In this document: positions 33,421 through 44,160 of the stretch, piece by piece
How the letters are laid out: every line of letters starts with the position of its first letter
How positions within the stretch are numbered: position 1 is the first letter of the stretch
From: Crambe crambe
Taxonomy: Eukaryota > Porifera > Demospongiae > Poecilosclerida > Crambeidae
Direction of reading: 5' to 3'
Assembly: GCA_963924555.1 (NCBI GenBank)
Contig: OZ004582.1
Location: 1,798,001-1,862,000, forward strand
DNA length: 64,000 nucleotides
Position numbers and translations under genes: made by a program
Notes under the pieces: generated by a model
The model's database searches: none
What the model was told of the DNA's origin: nothing
The model's input: only the letters and a program-made list of their open reading frames with translations

Positions 33421-34150
33421 TCCCAAGCTAATGCTTCAATGGCTTTTGCTTCAATGCATGCAGTCCTATCTCCTGTGTCAGTGTAACTGAAGGAACATCA
33501 GGAGCAACAGAAGGATCAGCAGCCATGATAAAATGCAAAACAACCATAGTAACCACGGCGGTTATCGCCTTACCGCTAACTAAGTCAGGACAAAACGCTC
33601 TACGGGAGTTGACCAGACCCTTTCTTTCCCCCACCCCCAAGAAAAAGGAAAGAATTGGGTCTGGCTATGCAAGACTACAACCGAGGCGCTTTTGTCAAAG
33701 TTGCTGTTCTGACAAGATCCTTTCAAGGCAGTTAAAGTGATATTCAGCCCCTACAGCTCACAGTTGCAAATGCTAGAGACAATATATGTCAGCTAATACA
33801 AAAACCAACATTACTATTCCATGTAGCTAAAGTTTACATGCCTTTTGATCAGAAAATGGGCAACAGCAATTGATTCCATCAAGTATGAGAGGGATTACAG
33901 TCCCATTAACCACTACAGTAGTATTCTCTTTTCACAACGATTAATATAATAATGATGCTGCATGCGCGTGCGCATCTGTCAACGCGCCACGGTTGTGCAG
34001 TTCATTGGGGGTTTCCAATCCCGTAAAACCTCTTATATCTATGATCGATCATAGACACTATATACTGCGCACCCTGGATAGGAAATTGGAATTTTTTCAG
34101 TGGTCACATCCGCTTTTCGGGGGGCGTGGGCGTGCAGCTGGATCCTGACG

Positions 34151-34475
34151 CTATCCTGACATATTGGAGGAAGTTACAAAACAAGAAGAGTTCAGTCTTG
34201 ACACTCCAGTAAACAAAAGTATCTTGAAAGATATAGAGGACATTGAAAGCAGGGCAGAGAAGCCCCTTTTGCTATTTACAACCTTAGAAAGGGAATGTTC
34301 GGAAATTATCAGCAAAGGAGGCAGTCTACATTCAGTTGAATTGTTGCAGAAAAGATATTTTGTCATTTTTCAAGGCTCCTGCTCGAACACAAAGTATGCA
34401 GCGACAAAGGTGTCTAGATGACATCGAAAAGAATGCCATTCGATATGCATCTGGGAAGCTTATGAAGAAATAATT
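34151..34475 (+). pseudogene. unrecognised coding fragment
   Basis: An 85-codon frame (EEVTKQEEFSLDTPVNKSIL, KPLLLFTTLERECSEIISKG) runs in a shifted frame into QRCLDDIEKNAIRYASGKLM. The last words resemble the end of P/THAP transposase-associated proteins, but the match is weak. No complete domain is visible. Confidence 0.3.
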
Positions 34476-34699
34476 ATAGCAAGGATGATTCAGCAAAGAT
34501 TAAAAAAGGCGATACATTAGCTAGTACCTGAGCTGCGAGTCGCACATTCGTCTTCGAGTAGGATGTCGACTTCAGATGCTCTAATTTGAGTCTCTTGCCA
34601 ATGTACAATCCTGTCTCACTTTGTGTTTAACAAGATGGTACCACATTATCTTTTGTCCATTAATCTAAAGACTTAAAATATTAATATTAATAGCTATGT

Positions 34700-34945
34700 A
34701 GATATCATTAGATTCCAAGTTCCTTTCTCTGTAGAATTTGCCCATGCATTTCTTGTTGTTTTTATAAGATGCGGGACATCAGAAAAAAAGTAAATGTCTG
34801 TGCCTGTGATCTTGGAAAAATTTTCTGTTGGGTTTAGCACCATCACACACAAAAGCAACGACATTAAGTCCAATTTGCTCAATGCGTCGTGTTGCTTCCC
34901 AAATGATAGCATTTAAATCAATTCCCACAACACCTGTGTTATAGC
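34700..34945 (-). pseudogene. P-element-like (THAP9-type) transposase scrap
   Basis: In one frame NAIIWEATRRIEQIGLNVVA then FVCDGAKPNRKFFQDH, and after a shift DIYFFSDVPHLIKTTRNAWA. The CDGA Asp and the D-x-PHLIKTTRN motif are characteristic of the RNase H-like core of P/THAP9 transposases. Only about 80 codons remain. Confidence 0.7.
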
Positions 34946-35224
34946 TAGATGGATTAGATAGAGCTGCTTTTTTGTAGGTAGATTTTATCCACCATCTACT
35001 TGTAGGAGGGGGTTGAGGGGTCGACTACCACTTGTGTAGAGGGTTTGAGTGGTGTCATTACTATAATGGTAGTAGTAAAGTAATAACCATTATTTTCAGT
35101 TTTGCTGTGTTGTTTGGACTACCTCCAAGAGTAGTCGATATGAAACATTCGCATTCATTAATGAGATTGTCACAAGAAGAATGTAAACTCTTATCAGGGC
35201 AGGCTGACAGGAAAGGTACTTTTA

Positions 35225-36212
35225 TGAACGCCCGGATGTTGTTGAGTATCGGTTTTACGTAAGATGGTGGGTCTTGGCTTCCTTAACGGTGATAATGCTC
35301 CTACTGAAGATGCAAAAAGGCACTCCCTGGTGATATTGAACCCCCTCGGCCCGAAGTAATGGATAAAACTGTGATAATTTTCCATGATGAGACCACTTTC
35401 CAGGCAAATGATGACCAACCCACACTTTGGGCAGAAAAAGGCACTTGTGTAATGCGTCCAAAATCAAAACGTTCCGATATAATGTTGTCAGATTTTATTG
35501 AAGAGAGGAATGGATATTTGTGTTTCACTGAAGAGGAGTATGAGAGGGCAAAGTTGGTAGATAAGTCGGCTAAAATGTATGCACGTAGGTTTTTGGAGTA
35601 TGGGGAAAACAAGGAAGGCTATTGGACATCGGAGAAGTTTATGGAACAAATTAAGGATGTGGTTAAGCTTGTAAATTTTAAGTACCCCAGGAGTGAAGGT
35701 TGGCGTATTGTTTGGATTTTTGACCATAGCAGCTGTCATGCAGCAATGGCAGAGGATTGGGGGGGAGGGGGGGGGGGGGGGGGGGGGGGGGCAAGGCACA
35801 GAAGATGACTTTTGCAAATGGTGTGGCGAAGGGATTAAAAGTTGTGTTGGAGGAACGAGGGGTGCTGTATGAGAAGTCGAAGATTGAGCGATATTTAACC
35901 GAGGAATGCAGACATTTAATGTACATGTTACCTAAGTACCATTGTGAGTTGAACCCTATTGAGAGAGTGTGGGCACAGGCAAAGCGTTATACCAAGGCAT
36001 ATTGTAAATACAACATAATGAGTTTGAGAAATAACATTGTCCCGGCATTAGATACAGTAACCATGGATAATTTTCGTAACCATTTTAGAAAGGTCAGACA
36101 TTATATGTTTGCATACTTAGAGGGTGTCCCTGGTGGTTCTAAGCTAGAAAAATTAGTTAAGGATTACAAAAAGGTTATAAAGTCACATCGTCGGATTTCG
36201 GAACATCAATAA
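35225..36212 (+). pseudogene. DDE transposase (Tc1/IS630-like superfamily) interrupted by a G-run
   Basis: VGLGFLNGDNAPTEDAK, then a one-base shift, PGDIEPPRPEVMDKTVIIFH with the first Asp in FHDETTFQANDDQPTLW. The second Asp lies in IVWIFDHSSCHAAMAED. A run of about 32 G (35759-35791, one A) follows where some tens of codons are expected. Coding then resumes with QKMTFANGVAKGLKVVLEER, YLTEECRHLMYMLPKYHCEL and NPIERVWAQAKRY (catalytic Glu), ending at TAA 36212. Upstream scraps RPDVVEYR near 35230 belong to its N-terminus. Apart from the G-run and one shift the catalytic core is well kept. Confidence 0.8.
35759..35791. repeat. poly-G tract inside a transposase frame
   Basis: About 32 G with a single A, replacing coding sequence between the second Asp and the Glu half of the transposase. 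Other long C/G runs are at 6153-6171, 41486-41503, 41988-42002, 49284-49299 and 49932-49954. Confidence 0.9.
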
Positions 36213-36412
36213 CTTGTGCTATAGATCTTTTATTTATATTTATCAAAATTTTGCTCTTACAGAAGTTTAGAATAATGCATTAGTGGTGTACCTGTATGAT
36301 TTCATAATTTTTTAATCAGTTTTGTAGAAGTACATAGTGTTTTCATTAACCGATTTCATATCACTTCACTATATTTATTTCATCTAGCTAATCAGTCTGT
36401 GCAGTTTGCTCA

Positions 36413-37310
36413 CTTCACCATGCCAGTGCCTCCAGCTGCGCACCCCCTCCCAGAAGGTAAGGAACTATACATAACGCATTTTCATTCACTGCTCTTACAA
36501 TTACATCATCCAGTGCCACCTCCAGCCACGCATCCCCTCCCAGAACGTAAGCTCCACTCTCACAATTACATCCACCTCCAGCTGTGCGCCCCATCCCAGA
36601 AGGTGAGCAACTATCCCAGAAGATAAGCAACTATGGAAATTTCTCCACTCTCACAATTACATCATCCAGTCCCACCTCCAGCTGTGTGCCCCATCCCAGA
36701 AGGTGAGCAACTACATGTATGTATAATTATCACATTCACTGCTCTCACAATCCAGTGCCACCTCCACGCCGCTCCCTCTCAGAAGTAAGCAACTATGGAA
36801 ATTTCTCCACTCTCACAATTACATCTTACATCATCCATCCCAGAAGGTAAGCAACTACATGTATGTATAATTATCACAACTACATGTATGTATAATTATC
36901 ACATTCACTGCATCCAGTACCACCTCCAGCCGCACGCCCCCTCCCAGAAGGTAAGCACTATAGATAGCACATTTCATAATCTTACAATTACATCATCCAG
37001 TGCCACCTCCAGCTGCGCGCCCCCTCCCAGAAGGTAAGGAAGATAACACATTTCATGATCTTATAATTACAAAGGTGCATGGAGGGGTAGGGCCAGGGCC
37101 AGGCGGAGGGGGAGGGGACGTCAACGGTTCTGCCCATTCCCGTGTGAGTACATACTTAACTATTTTCCACCAACACATAACATGCATCACCATAATCTAT
37201 AATTCCAGACCCAAACATGTACAATGGAAATCGTAAGTAATATAAAACAGTACAAAATCACTTAGCTATGGCTACTTCTCTTTTCCAGTACACTTTCATT
37301 ACCATGGGAG
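36413..37310 (+). other. mini-exon array A (proline-rich) with three downstream exons
   Basis: Eight tandem units of about 75-95 bp. A typical unit has an acceptor CATCATCCAG, a 33-nt block TGCCACCTCCAGCTGCGCGC + CCCCTCCCAGAAG, and a donor GTAAGC. Joined in phase these encode repeats of VPPPAARPLPE. They are followed by an exon at about 37074-37140 (VHGGVGPGPGGGGGDVNGSA, donor GTGAGT), a 24-nt block near 37208 (CCAAACATGTACAATGGAAA) and one near 37290 (CACTTTCATTACCATGGGAG), each with GT..AG borders. Some units have damaged splice sites. No start exon was recognised. Either a repetitive proline/glycine-rich protein gene part or decaying copies of one. Confidence 0.55.
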
Positions 37311-37788
37311 GTAAAAAGTAAGTCAAGCATCATAACATGTACACACAGGAGGTAGCACACGTGCCACAAATTACTACTCTTATTTGCTCATTCCCCACAC
37401 CCTCCCTCATACAAGACAACCAAACGTCTAGTATTCAACTTAATGTTTCATTCTGCTCTCATTTGCACTGCACATGCTCATCCATCCTCCCTCATGTAAG
37501 ACAACCAAACCTCAACAACTATTATTAAATTGAATGATCAATCACTCCTTATTGCACATGCCCACACACATTAATTGAAAAAAGAAAACACCGAAATCTG
37601 GGTATTAGCTAAGTGCAGCCATTCATTTCTTCAGGTTCTTCTTCACCACTGCACCTTCTCATTCTCTGCCAAGTGAAGATATTGAAGCCTCTTCATCAGT
37701 CAATCATCCCTGACGAATATAACATTCAAAATTAATCATTGAGCTTTTCTTAGCATATATTTGGAAATAACTACTTCTTATGAATATG
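36413..37788. repeat. segmental duplication, copy A (copy B at 44160-45776)
   Basis: The mini-exon array, the Gly-rich exon, and about 500 bp of downstream non-coding sequence (for example TTCATTTCTTCAGGTTCTTC and GCATATATTTGGAAATAACT) recur in the same orientation and order about 7.8 kb away. Copies differ by indels, including about 60 bp extra near 45.1 kb in copy B. Confidence 0.9.
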
Positions 37789-37872
37789 GTCTGACCTTAG
37801 ATACTATATACACAATAAAATATCCATGGGTCGTTATGGAATACCAACTGCGACAAAAATCAGTTTCTAGTC

Positions 37873-38194
37873 CAATCATCATAATCGAGAACTCGATCAT
37901 CGGCACCAAAGTGTTGCAGATGTAGAACAGGAGGTATTGAGACAACAGTTCATCTATAAATAGGTATGTGCATTCATCGCTGTAAAAGCTTAAGACTAGT
38001 AAAGAAACATGAACTAGATGTAGAAGCAAACATTACCTACTGGTCGACAAGCATACAAAAAATCGCAATAGTGAGCGCGCGCATTCGAATATATACGCAT
38101 CCGCATTAGTAAGTTGCCCACGCCGATTATCGAGTAGCAGCTATTCGAGAATTAACATCTATCGATGATCTGAGTTCTCGATTATGATGATTGG
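37873..38194. mobile_element. element with 31-bp inverted ends
   Basis: CCAATCATCATAATCGAGAA at 37873 is inverted at 38163-38194 (GTTCTCGATTATGATGATTG). No coding content. Probably a MITE of about 320 bp. Confidence 0.65.
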
Positions 38195-38206
38195 ATCGGG
38201 CACTAA

Positions 38207-38324
38207 TTCTGAAGTGAGAGGATAAAAACAATACTGATGATCTGTATTGCAGTCAGTGCCTATGGCTAGATAATTCTGAAGTGAGAGGATAAAAACAATA
38301 CTGATGATCTGTATTGCAGTCAGA
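38207..38324. repeat. 53-bp direct duplication
   Basis: TAATTCTGAAGTGAGAGGAT ... CTGTATTGCAGTCAG occurs twice, about 65 bp apart, without mismatch. Confidence 0.85.
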
Positions 38325-38329
38325 CCAAT

Positions 38330-38985
38330 TTGCTATATATAATTCGGGAAGGAATATAGTCTAAGCCTAGCTACTCACTCAAGAAGCCTGGGTTGAATCA
38401 AAAAGGAGAAAACCAATCAATTTAACATAATTATTATTTCAAACTCTCAGTAGCTAGTATCATTATTGTCACCCTTCCCTTAATTTTGTGCATATAAGGC
38501 AGGCTTATCATGGCAATGAAATCGAATTGAACTGATTAACTGTTCTTTATAGGATTGTAGTTGATAATAACTAAGCTGAGTGCTGCTGTTAAAAACCCAC
38601 TCTGTCTCAGCAGCAGCTGATGGCATGCAACTGAACGAAGTGTGGAAGTGTTGTACCAGCAACTGATATGGCAGGTGTCCAATGTTTGGAGATTTGTAGA
38701 TATGAACTAGATTATGCTATTTTGCATACAGCACACAAAATAATTCAGCTAGTGGCACTATAAGAGAACAAGGCCTATCCTAAAATTATGCTGATTGACA
38801 ATAAGTAGCGGCATAGCGGTATATTATAATTCGTCACAATACATCCATAAATTTTCTCTTCAGTGAAGCAATATTAGCTATATGCACAGCTTGACTGTAG
38901 CTATATATATAAGCAACCTGCAGTAGGTTTGGGACAGGGATAACTTAGAAACTCATTTCCAGTTGAGTATAAGGGATAAATCCTG

Positions 38986-39027
<42 letters not shown>

Positions 39028-39060
39028 CTTATTATTTAGCTTGACAATCAGTGAAACCGT
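38330..39060. other. interval without recognisable gene
   Basis: About 700 bp of AT-rich sequence holding only an (ATT)n microsatellite at 38988-39027. Confidence 0.5.
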
Positions 39061-39077
39061 GAGAGAGTGACTCGTGG

Positions 39078-39600
39078 ATGACATCCCATATTATCTTGGA
39101 TGTTGCTGCTGGATCTGTGAGTGGATTGAATATCAACAAGGTCAAGGTGATGGTTGTGTCAAGATTCAAGAATAACAAACCCCTCTATCCACAACTTGTG
39201 CTGCAGGGTAAATCACTGGAATACATTGATCTGCTGTTGGGTGTTACCATCACAAGTGATCTTTCCTGGAGGACACACATTCTTGAGACGATTACCATGG
39301 CCAAATGTCTCCTTGGCAGGTACTCGGGAGGGTGACTGATCCTTCCTTAACTTGACTATACCATGTATCTGGGATCCTCCCCACAAATTGTATATCGAGA
39401 AACTGGGGAATGTTCAGTCCTTTGCTGCTGGTATAGTGATGAATGATTGGTCATGTGATCCAAGCTTCAGTGGTCAAGTCATCACTCCACTCCACTCCAC
39501 TTTTTGGCACCACAAATCATATTTCCAATATGCTGTTGTGGATGCTTGGAACAATGTGTCTAATTCTATTTCTTGGACATGGTTTTTAAGCACAGGTTGA
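39078..39600 (+). pseudogene. LINE reverse transcriptase C-terminal part
   Basis: LNINKVKVMVVSRFKNNKPL, then GKSLEYIDLLLGVTITSDLS with WRTHI, KCLLG; after a break CIWDPPHKLYIEKLGNVQSF, FAAGIVMNDW and YFQYAVVDAWNNVSNSI. This is the thumb/connection end of a CR1/RTE-like RT; SDLSWRTHI is a typical conserved block. Stops lie between the two halves at about 39335-39350. The start is lost in a microsatellite region. Confidence 0.75.
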
Positions 39601-39862
39601 GACCACTAGCTAACTGTCAAACTGTAATGCAAAAACCGTTGGAAGATGGAAGTTGATTTTAGGAGGACACTAGCTGGACATGCTTAGCTAACTATGACCT
39701 AAAAAATGAAGAAAAAAATCTGCCTTTTGTGGAACATTGTGAGTCTGGCACCCATCACCCATTTCCGATTCAAATTCCCCCACTTGCACTACTCCATAAG
39801 GAAGCCTATATGAATTATAGAAATTAGCTATGAGCTAAAGAAAGTGAATCCAACGCTCATTT

Positions 39863-40482
39863 GTGACCGGCTCTGGGAAAACCCTCCGTCCGGTGCAAAA
39901 ATCAATTATCAGATATGAGCACGTTTAGTTGGCAGTGCCAAAATTTGGCTAAAAATTTTTTTAAGCATAAATGACAACTATGATCCTTGAACAAAGCACA
40001 GATGAAGTTTGGAGCTCAGACTACAAGTACAAAGGCTTCAAATGAAGCGCTAAAGTTAGCTAGTCAGCCATTGAAGCTTCGTGCACGGAGATTCTAGTCA
40101 GGCTGAAATTTATTGAACTTTAGGCAGGCTTTCCAGCTTATGCGCTGGGAAATATGAACTTACTAAGCTATTTGCGTTACCTTCGGTACCTTGCTTCTCT
40201 TCTCGGAGCTTTGGTTGGACCTTTCTCGAGCCAAAAGGCAAGAAACTAGCTTCTTACTAACTACAGTTCGAAACCCCACCTACCGTCAATTTTTCTCGAA
40301 AAAACAATAACGCTAATGGACGCTACCTCGATCTTTCTAAGAGCTGTTCCTCAGGCGTCATAAAAGCTATAGCTTTGAAATTTGCGCAATAAAGAGCCAA
40401 AGGGCCATAGATGATAAATTTTACCATAACAAAAAAATTTTAATTTTCACCGGATGGAGGGTTTTCCCAGAGCCGGTCACAT
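39863..40482. mobile_element. MITE with long TGTGACCGGC inverted ends
   Basis: Left TGTGACCGGCTCTGGGAAAA CCCTCCGTCCGGTG and the right inverse CACCGGATGGAGGG ... CCGGTCACA give ends of about 34 bp with one or two mismatches and an element of 620 bp with no coding. The right part also occurs inverted at 19716-19855, where it cuts a gypsy RT. No clear target duplication was found. Confidence 0.85.
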
Positions 40483-40489
40483 TTTAGGT

Positions 40490-40556
40490 AACTTCTTGTT
40501 TTTTTTTGGTTTTTTTTTTGTTTTTTTTTGTTTTTTTTTGTTTTTGTTTTTTTGAA
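40490..40556. repeat. T-rich low-complexity tract
   Basis: Runs of 8-10 T separated by G, immediately next to the MITE right end. Confidence 0.85.
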
Positions 40557-40559
40557 AGA

Positions 40560-41487
40560 AAGGTGTGGTCACCCTTGGTATGACATGTGAAAAGAAAATA
40601 TATATCCTTGCTGAGTTTCGGACCCCTCTGAGCTGTACAAACTCTAACATACAAGTTGCCTGTGGCACTGCATGCCTATAGGGTAAAATTTATTAGCTAT
40701 TGTAGGAATAATTAGAACAGCTAGGACACATGTATAATCTTATATAAAATTTAAATAATTTTGCATGTAGCTAACTACAGAGGAACCTCTCTATAGTGAC
40801 CACAATTGGGGAATGAAGTTTCAGAGAGATTTTTTTTCCAAAGTAGCTATTAGCTAGCTAGCTATTTGACTAACTTTAGACACGTGGAGACCCAATTTGT
40901 TGAGTGAGTATGGCTTAATTGAGATGAGAGCCTGACCTGGTAGCATTATTGTTGAATATAAACTTAGCTACCACCAAATCTGACTCAAATCACACTGAGC
41001 TCTTATCTCATTAGCAGCATCAATTATTGTGAGGTCATAGATGTAAATCTGAATAAAAGTGGACTAGCTACAAATTTATACTTTTAGTGCTGTCTTCTGA
41101 CTTAGATAGCTTTAACCAAAGAATCAAGTTTCTCATGTGGTAGCTGGTTACGACATAAACTAACATCATATACTCTTACTGTAAGAGCTGCAGGATCAAA
41201 TAATTACTATGTATTATTAAGGAGGTAGCTATTATGTATTTACCAGGTGTTCTAGAATCTCCAGTGTACAACTCAATAGTGATATACCTATATTTATTGG
41301 AACCACTTCATGCTATTTGTCACGTGCATTTCCTTCAAGTACACTATAATGTGGTTCACCCTATGGCTTCATATAATTATTGGTTATCTGAATTGCATTA
41401 ATGTTTACATGATTAAAAGTAGCTATAGCACCTAGCACTAGAAATAGCTACAACCTATTATGTACAAAAAAAATAAGAACAACAACC

Positions 41488-41518
<31 letters not shown>

Positions 41519-42360
41519 CAAAAAAACAAAAACAAAAAAAAAAACCGGTACAAAAAAGGTGATGCTTACATTTCTTTCATGAGTGGAAAAAGAGTATATC
41601 ACTTGAGAAACCCACTCATGTAGTAAATTATAATATTAGCTATTTTATAAGTCTATAGCTAGCTATGGATATCCAGAATAATGTCTTTATTTTCAAATTC
41701 TTTATCTTCATCAGTTGCTTGCATTCAAATTCTTTTTCCTTTAAAGTGATTTGCTTCTTAGCTATTGATGTTTGTAGGCTGATCTACTGCAGTGGAATCC
41801 AAAACTTCATAGTGAACACTTCACTATACTGTCAGAATACTCTTAGCATGCATAGTAATTTTTGGATAGGTATAGACATGAATTGGCATGCTGGCATGAC
41901 TATATATATAATGTATGCGTATAAAATAACTGAAAATGTCACTGAATAGCCAAAGTAGCTTATTTAGTTGATGGCAGATATTTAATTGGGGGGGGGGGGG
42001 GGTGTGGACACCAGATAATGTATCCATGCATGCCGATAGAAATTAGAGTTAGCTAGTGCTTGAATCGAAGGAATCTATTCTTCAAGAGTTGCTGCAGGAG
42101 TTAAGTAGAGCAGTACTTTGTCTGCACCAGGTTTGGGCTTGGACCTCCTTCTCACTGCTGCAGTAGCTTTGGGTGTCTGGGATTAGGAACTGTCCGAAAT
42201 TAGGCCACCTTACCTTACTGTAAATGAAACTGCTATCATATCGTCTTCTACCTTGGGTGGGTAAGGGTCGCCGCTGCGCCAGACTAGCTAGCTAGCTAGC
42301 TAGCGAGCTCTATCTATGCAACGATCTTTCCCTACCTCCTTGAACTTGAACCTTTATCAA
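40560..42360. other. AT-rich interval without recognisable gene
   Basis: About 1.8 kb with TAGCTA-rich sequence, a C18 run followed by A-rich sequence (41486-41545), a G15 run (41988-42002) and a TAGC tandem (42283-42304). Short frames show no family motif. Confidence 0.5.
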
Positions 42361-42362
42361 AC

Positions 42363-43808
42363 ATGGCCGAAGCTATTCTTGATGAGCTTGAGAGGATCAT
42401 AGTTTTGATAAGAAATAATTTTGAGACTTGCTCAAGAGATGAAATGGAGGCCTATATCGATGGAGCTGAAATCTTGTTACGAACATCTTGAACCTCTTCT
42501 TTCTGATGGCTCAGGTGGTGCAATCATCAGGGAAATTCAACATTTAGTGGCTGGTATGGTAACTGAGTATGAACAGGAAGTTAGAAGAGTAGTTGTGCGG
42601 CATTGTGGACGCCCAAACTTGGATATTCCTGAGCAGCAGTTGTGGTTTCTCCTTGAGCATGGGTTCAAAGTTACAAATATAGCTGCTGCTCTACCCGAAC
42701 AATACAGAGAAGAATGAGAATATTTGGTATAGAATTCAATCGCTATAGTAACGTGGCATACGATCAGTTCAGAGTATACTCAGAGCAAATGGGCTAAATT
42801 TGCAAAGAGAAAGATTGAGGCAATCTCTTTGCCGTGTTAATCCCAATGGACTTGAACAAAGACTTCTAAGGAGTCTTCATCGCAGAGAGTATCGTGTAGC
42901 TTGTCCTAACGCTCTAGGCATATTGATGGTAACCATAAACTCATATGATGGAGAATTGTAGTTCATGGAGGGATTGATGGGTATAGTCGGGTTCCTGTGT
43001 ATTTGAAAGTTGCAGGTAACAACAGGGCTGATACTTTATGCTGCTTTTATGGAGGCTGTAGAAAAGTATGGTTTGCCTTCCTGAGTCCGTGCTGATCATG
43101 GTGGGGAGAATGTACAGGTTGCACGGTTATGTTGGTTCACCCAGAACATGGCTCACATCGGGGAAGTTTTATTATGGGCCGCAGTGTACATAATCAGTGA
43201 ATAGAGCGCCTTTGGCGTGATCTTTTTGAAGGTTGCATATCATTTTTCTACTTCCTCTTCTATTCCCTTGAGGAAATAGGTATATTAGATCCCGACAGCA
43301 TAGTTGATCTCTGTGCACTGCATTTTGTCTATCTTCAGCGAATACAATCTCAAGTTAGTATTTTTCGTGAAGCATGGTGTAACCATCCTCTCTGTACCGA
43401 ACATAACCACACTCCTCACCAACTCTGGATTTTAGGGATGGCTGCAATGTGTATTGAATCAGTGAAATTGGTGGTAAGTGTAGAATCACTATTTATCCAT
43501 AACCCCATAGAGGCAACAATGGTCACTGACCATAATTACACCTGCTGTTAAACCTACACCATATCAACTTATAATTGTTGTTATTGATAACTGTAGGATC
43601 TGAATATGGGATAGACTGGGAAGGGCCAGTTGGTACTGACAATGATGATAATAGTAACATGGTGATTGTACCCGACCTTCCATTGCTTACTGACCAGCAA
43701 GCATCAGAGTTACAAGGGAAACTTGGTCATCACCCAGACGAGTCATTTGGCGTTGAGTACTACATTCTGGCAAGGGCTTATGTCTCCCAACTTTACCATG
43801 CACTCTGA
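42363..43808 (+). pseudogene. IS3EU-like transposase with retroviral-type integrase core
   Basis: An N-terminal frame MRLAQEMKWRPISMELKSCY, then IPEQQLWFLLEHGFKVTNIA (HTH-like). Across several frame changes there follow NPNGLEQRLLRSLHRREYRV, a segment whose first Asp is mutated or out of frame (VVHGGIDGYSRVPVYLKVAG), RADTLCCFYGG, a degenerate second-Asp box around WWGE, and SVHNQ.IERLWRDLFEGCIS with the catalytic Glu, then LCALHFVYLQRIQSQVSIFR and HTPHQLWILGMAA. An intron (about 43473-43597) precedes GSEYGIDWEGPVGTDNDD and DESFGVEYYILARAYV. HNQ.IERLWRD is typical of the IS3EU group of animal transposons, as I recall it. Multiple stops make it inactive. Confidence 0.75.
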
Positions 43809-43829
43809 TCCTTTCAGTATTTTGGTTAT

Positions 43830-44160
43830 TTTTATACTTCAGTTTAAGAATTCAAATTCATATACATGTGAGCCCAAAGGCATCAAAAGCAAAAGGGTGG
43901 ACATAATGATTAGGTAAAGCACACCAGGAATTTGAGCCAGCAACCTAGGTTCTGGGTTTTCAAGCCCTGTCAATAAGGAATGGACCAGTCTGTCTTCCCC
44001 AGGAAGATAACTCCTCTCACTCACTGGAGCCACACGATAATAGAAGTCGGGCGAAGGGTGGTTTCCCTGATTAATATATCCACACCTCGGATCAGCAGAG
44101 AAAGCTGTTTAGTCCTAAGCACTTTGTTAATACCTAGCAGGAAAGGCTAGGTCGTTCAGA
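43830..44160. other. interval without recognisable gene
   Basis: About 330 bp upstream of duplication copy B with no convincing coding or terminal repeats. A weak tRNA-like box on the minus strand was considered and rejected. Confidence 0.4.

Noticed and set aside
34981-35262. Separate small plus-strand gene
   Set aside because: Only the last part (RPDVVEYR) fits the N-terminus of the following transposase; the rest shows no motif.
35488-35926. Proline-rich minus-strand frames
   Set aside because: They read the poly-G tract in antisense to a clear DDE transposase.
43920-44160. tRNA-derived SINE on the minus strand
   Set aside because: A B-box-like GGCTCAAATTCC is present, but no convincing A box, no tail and no second copy in the window.
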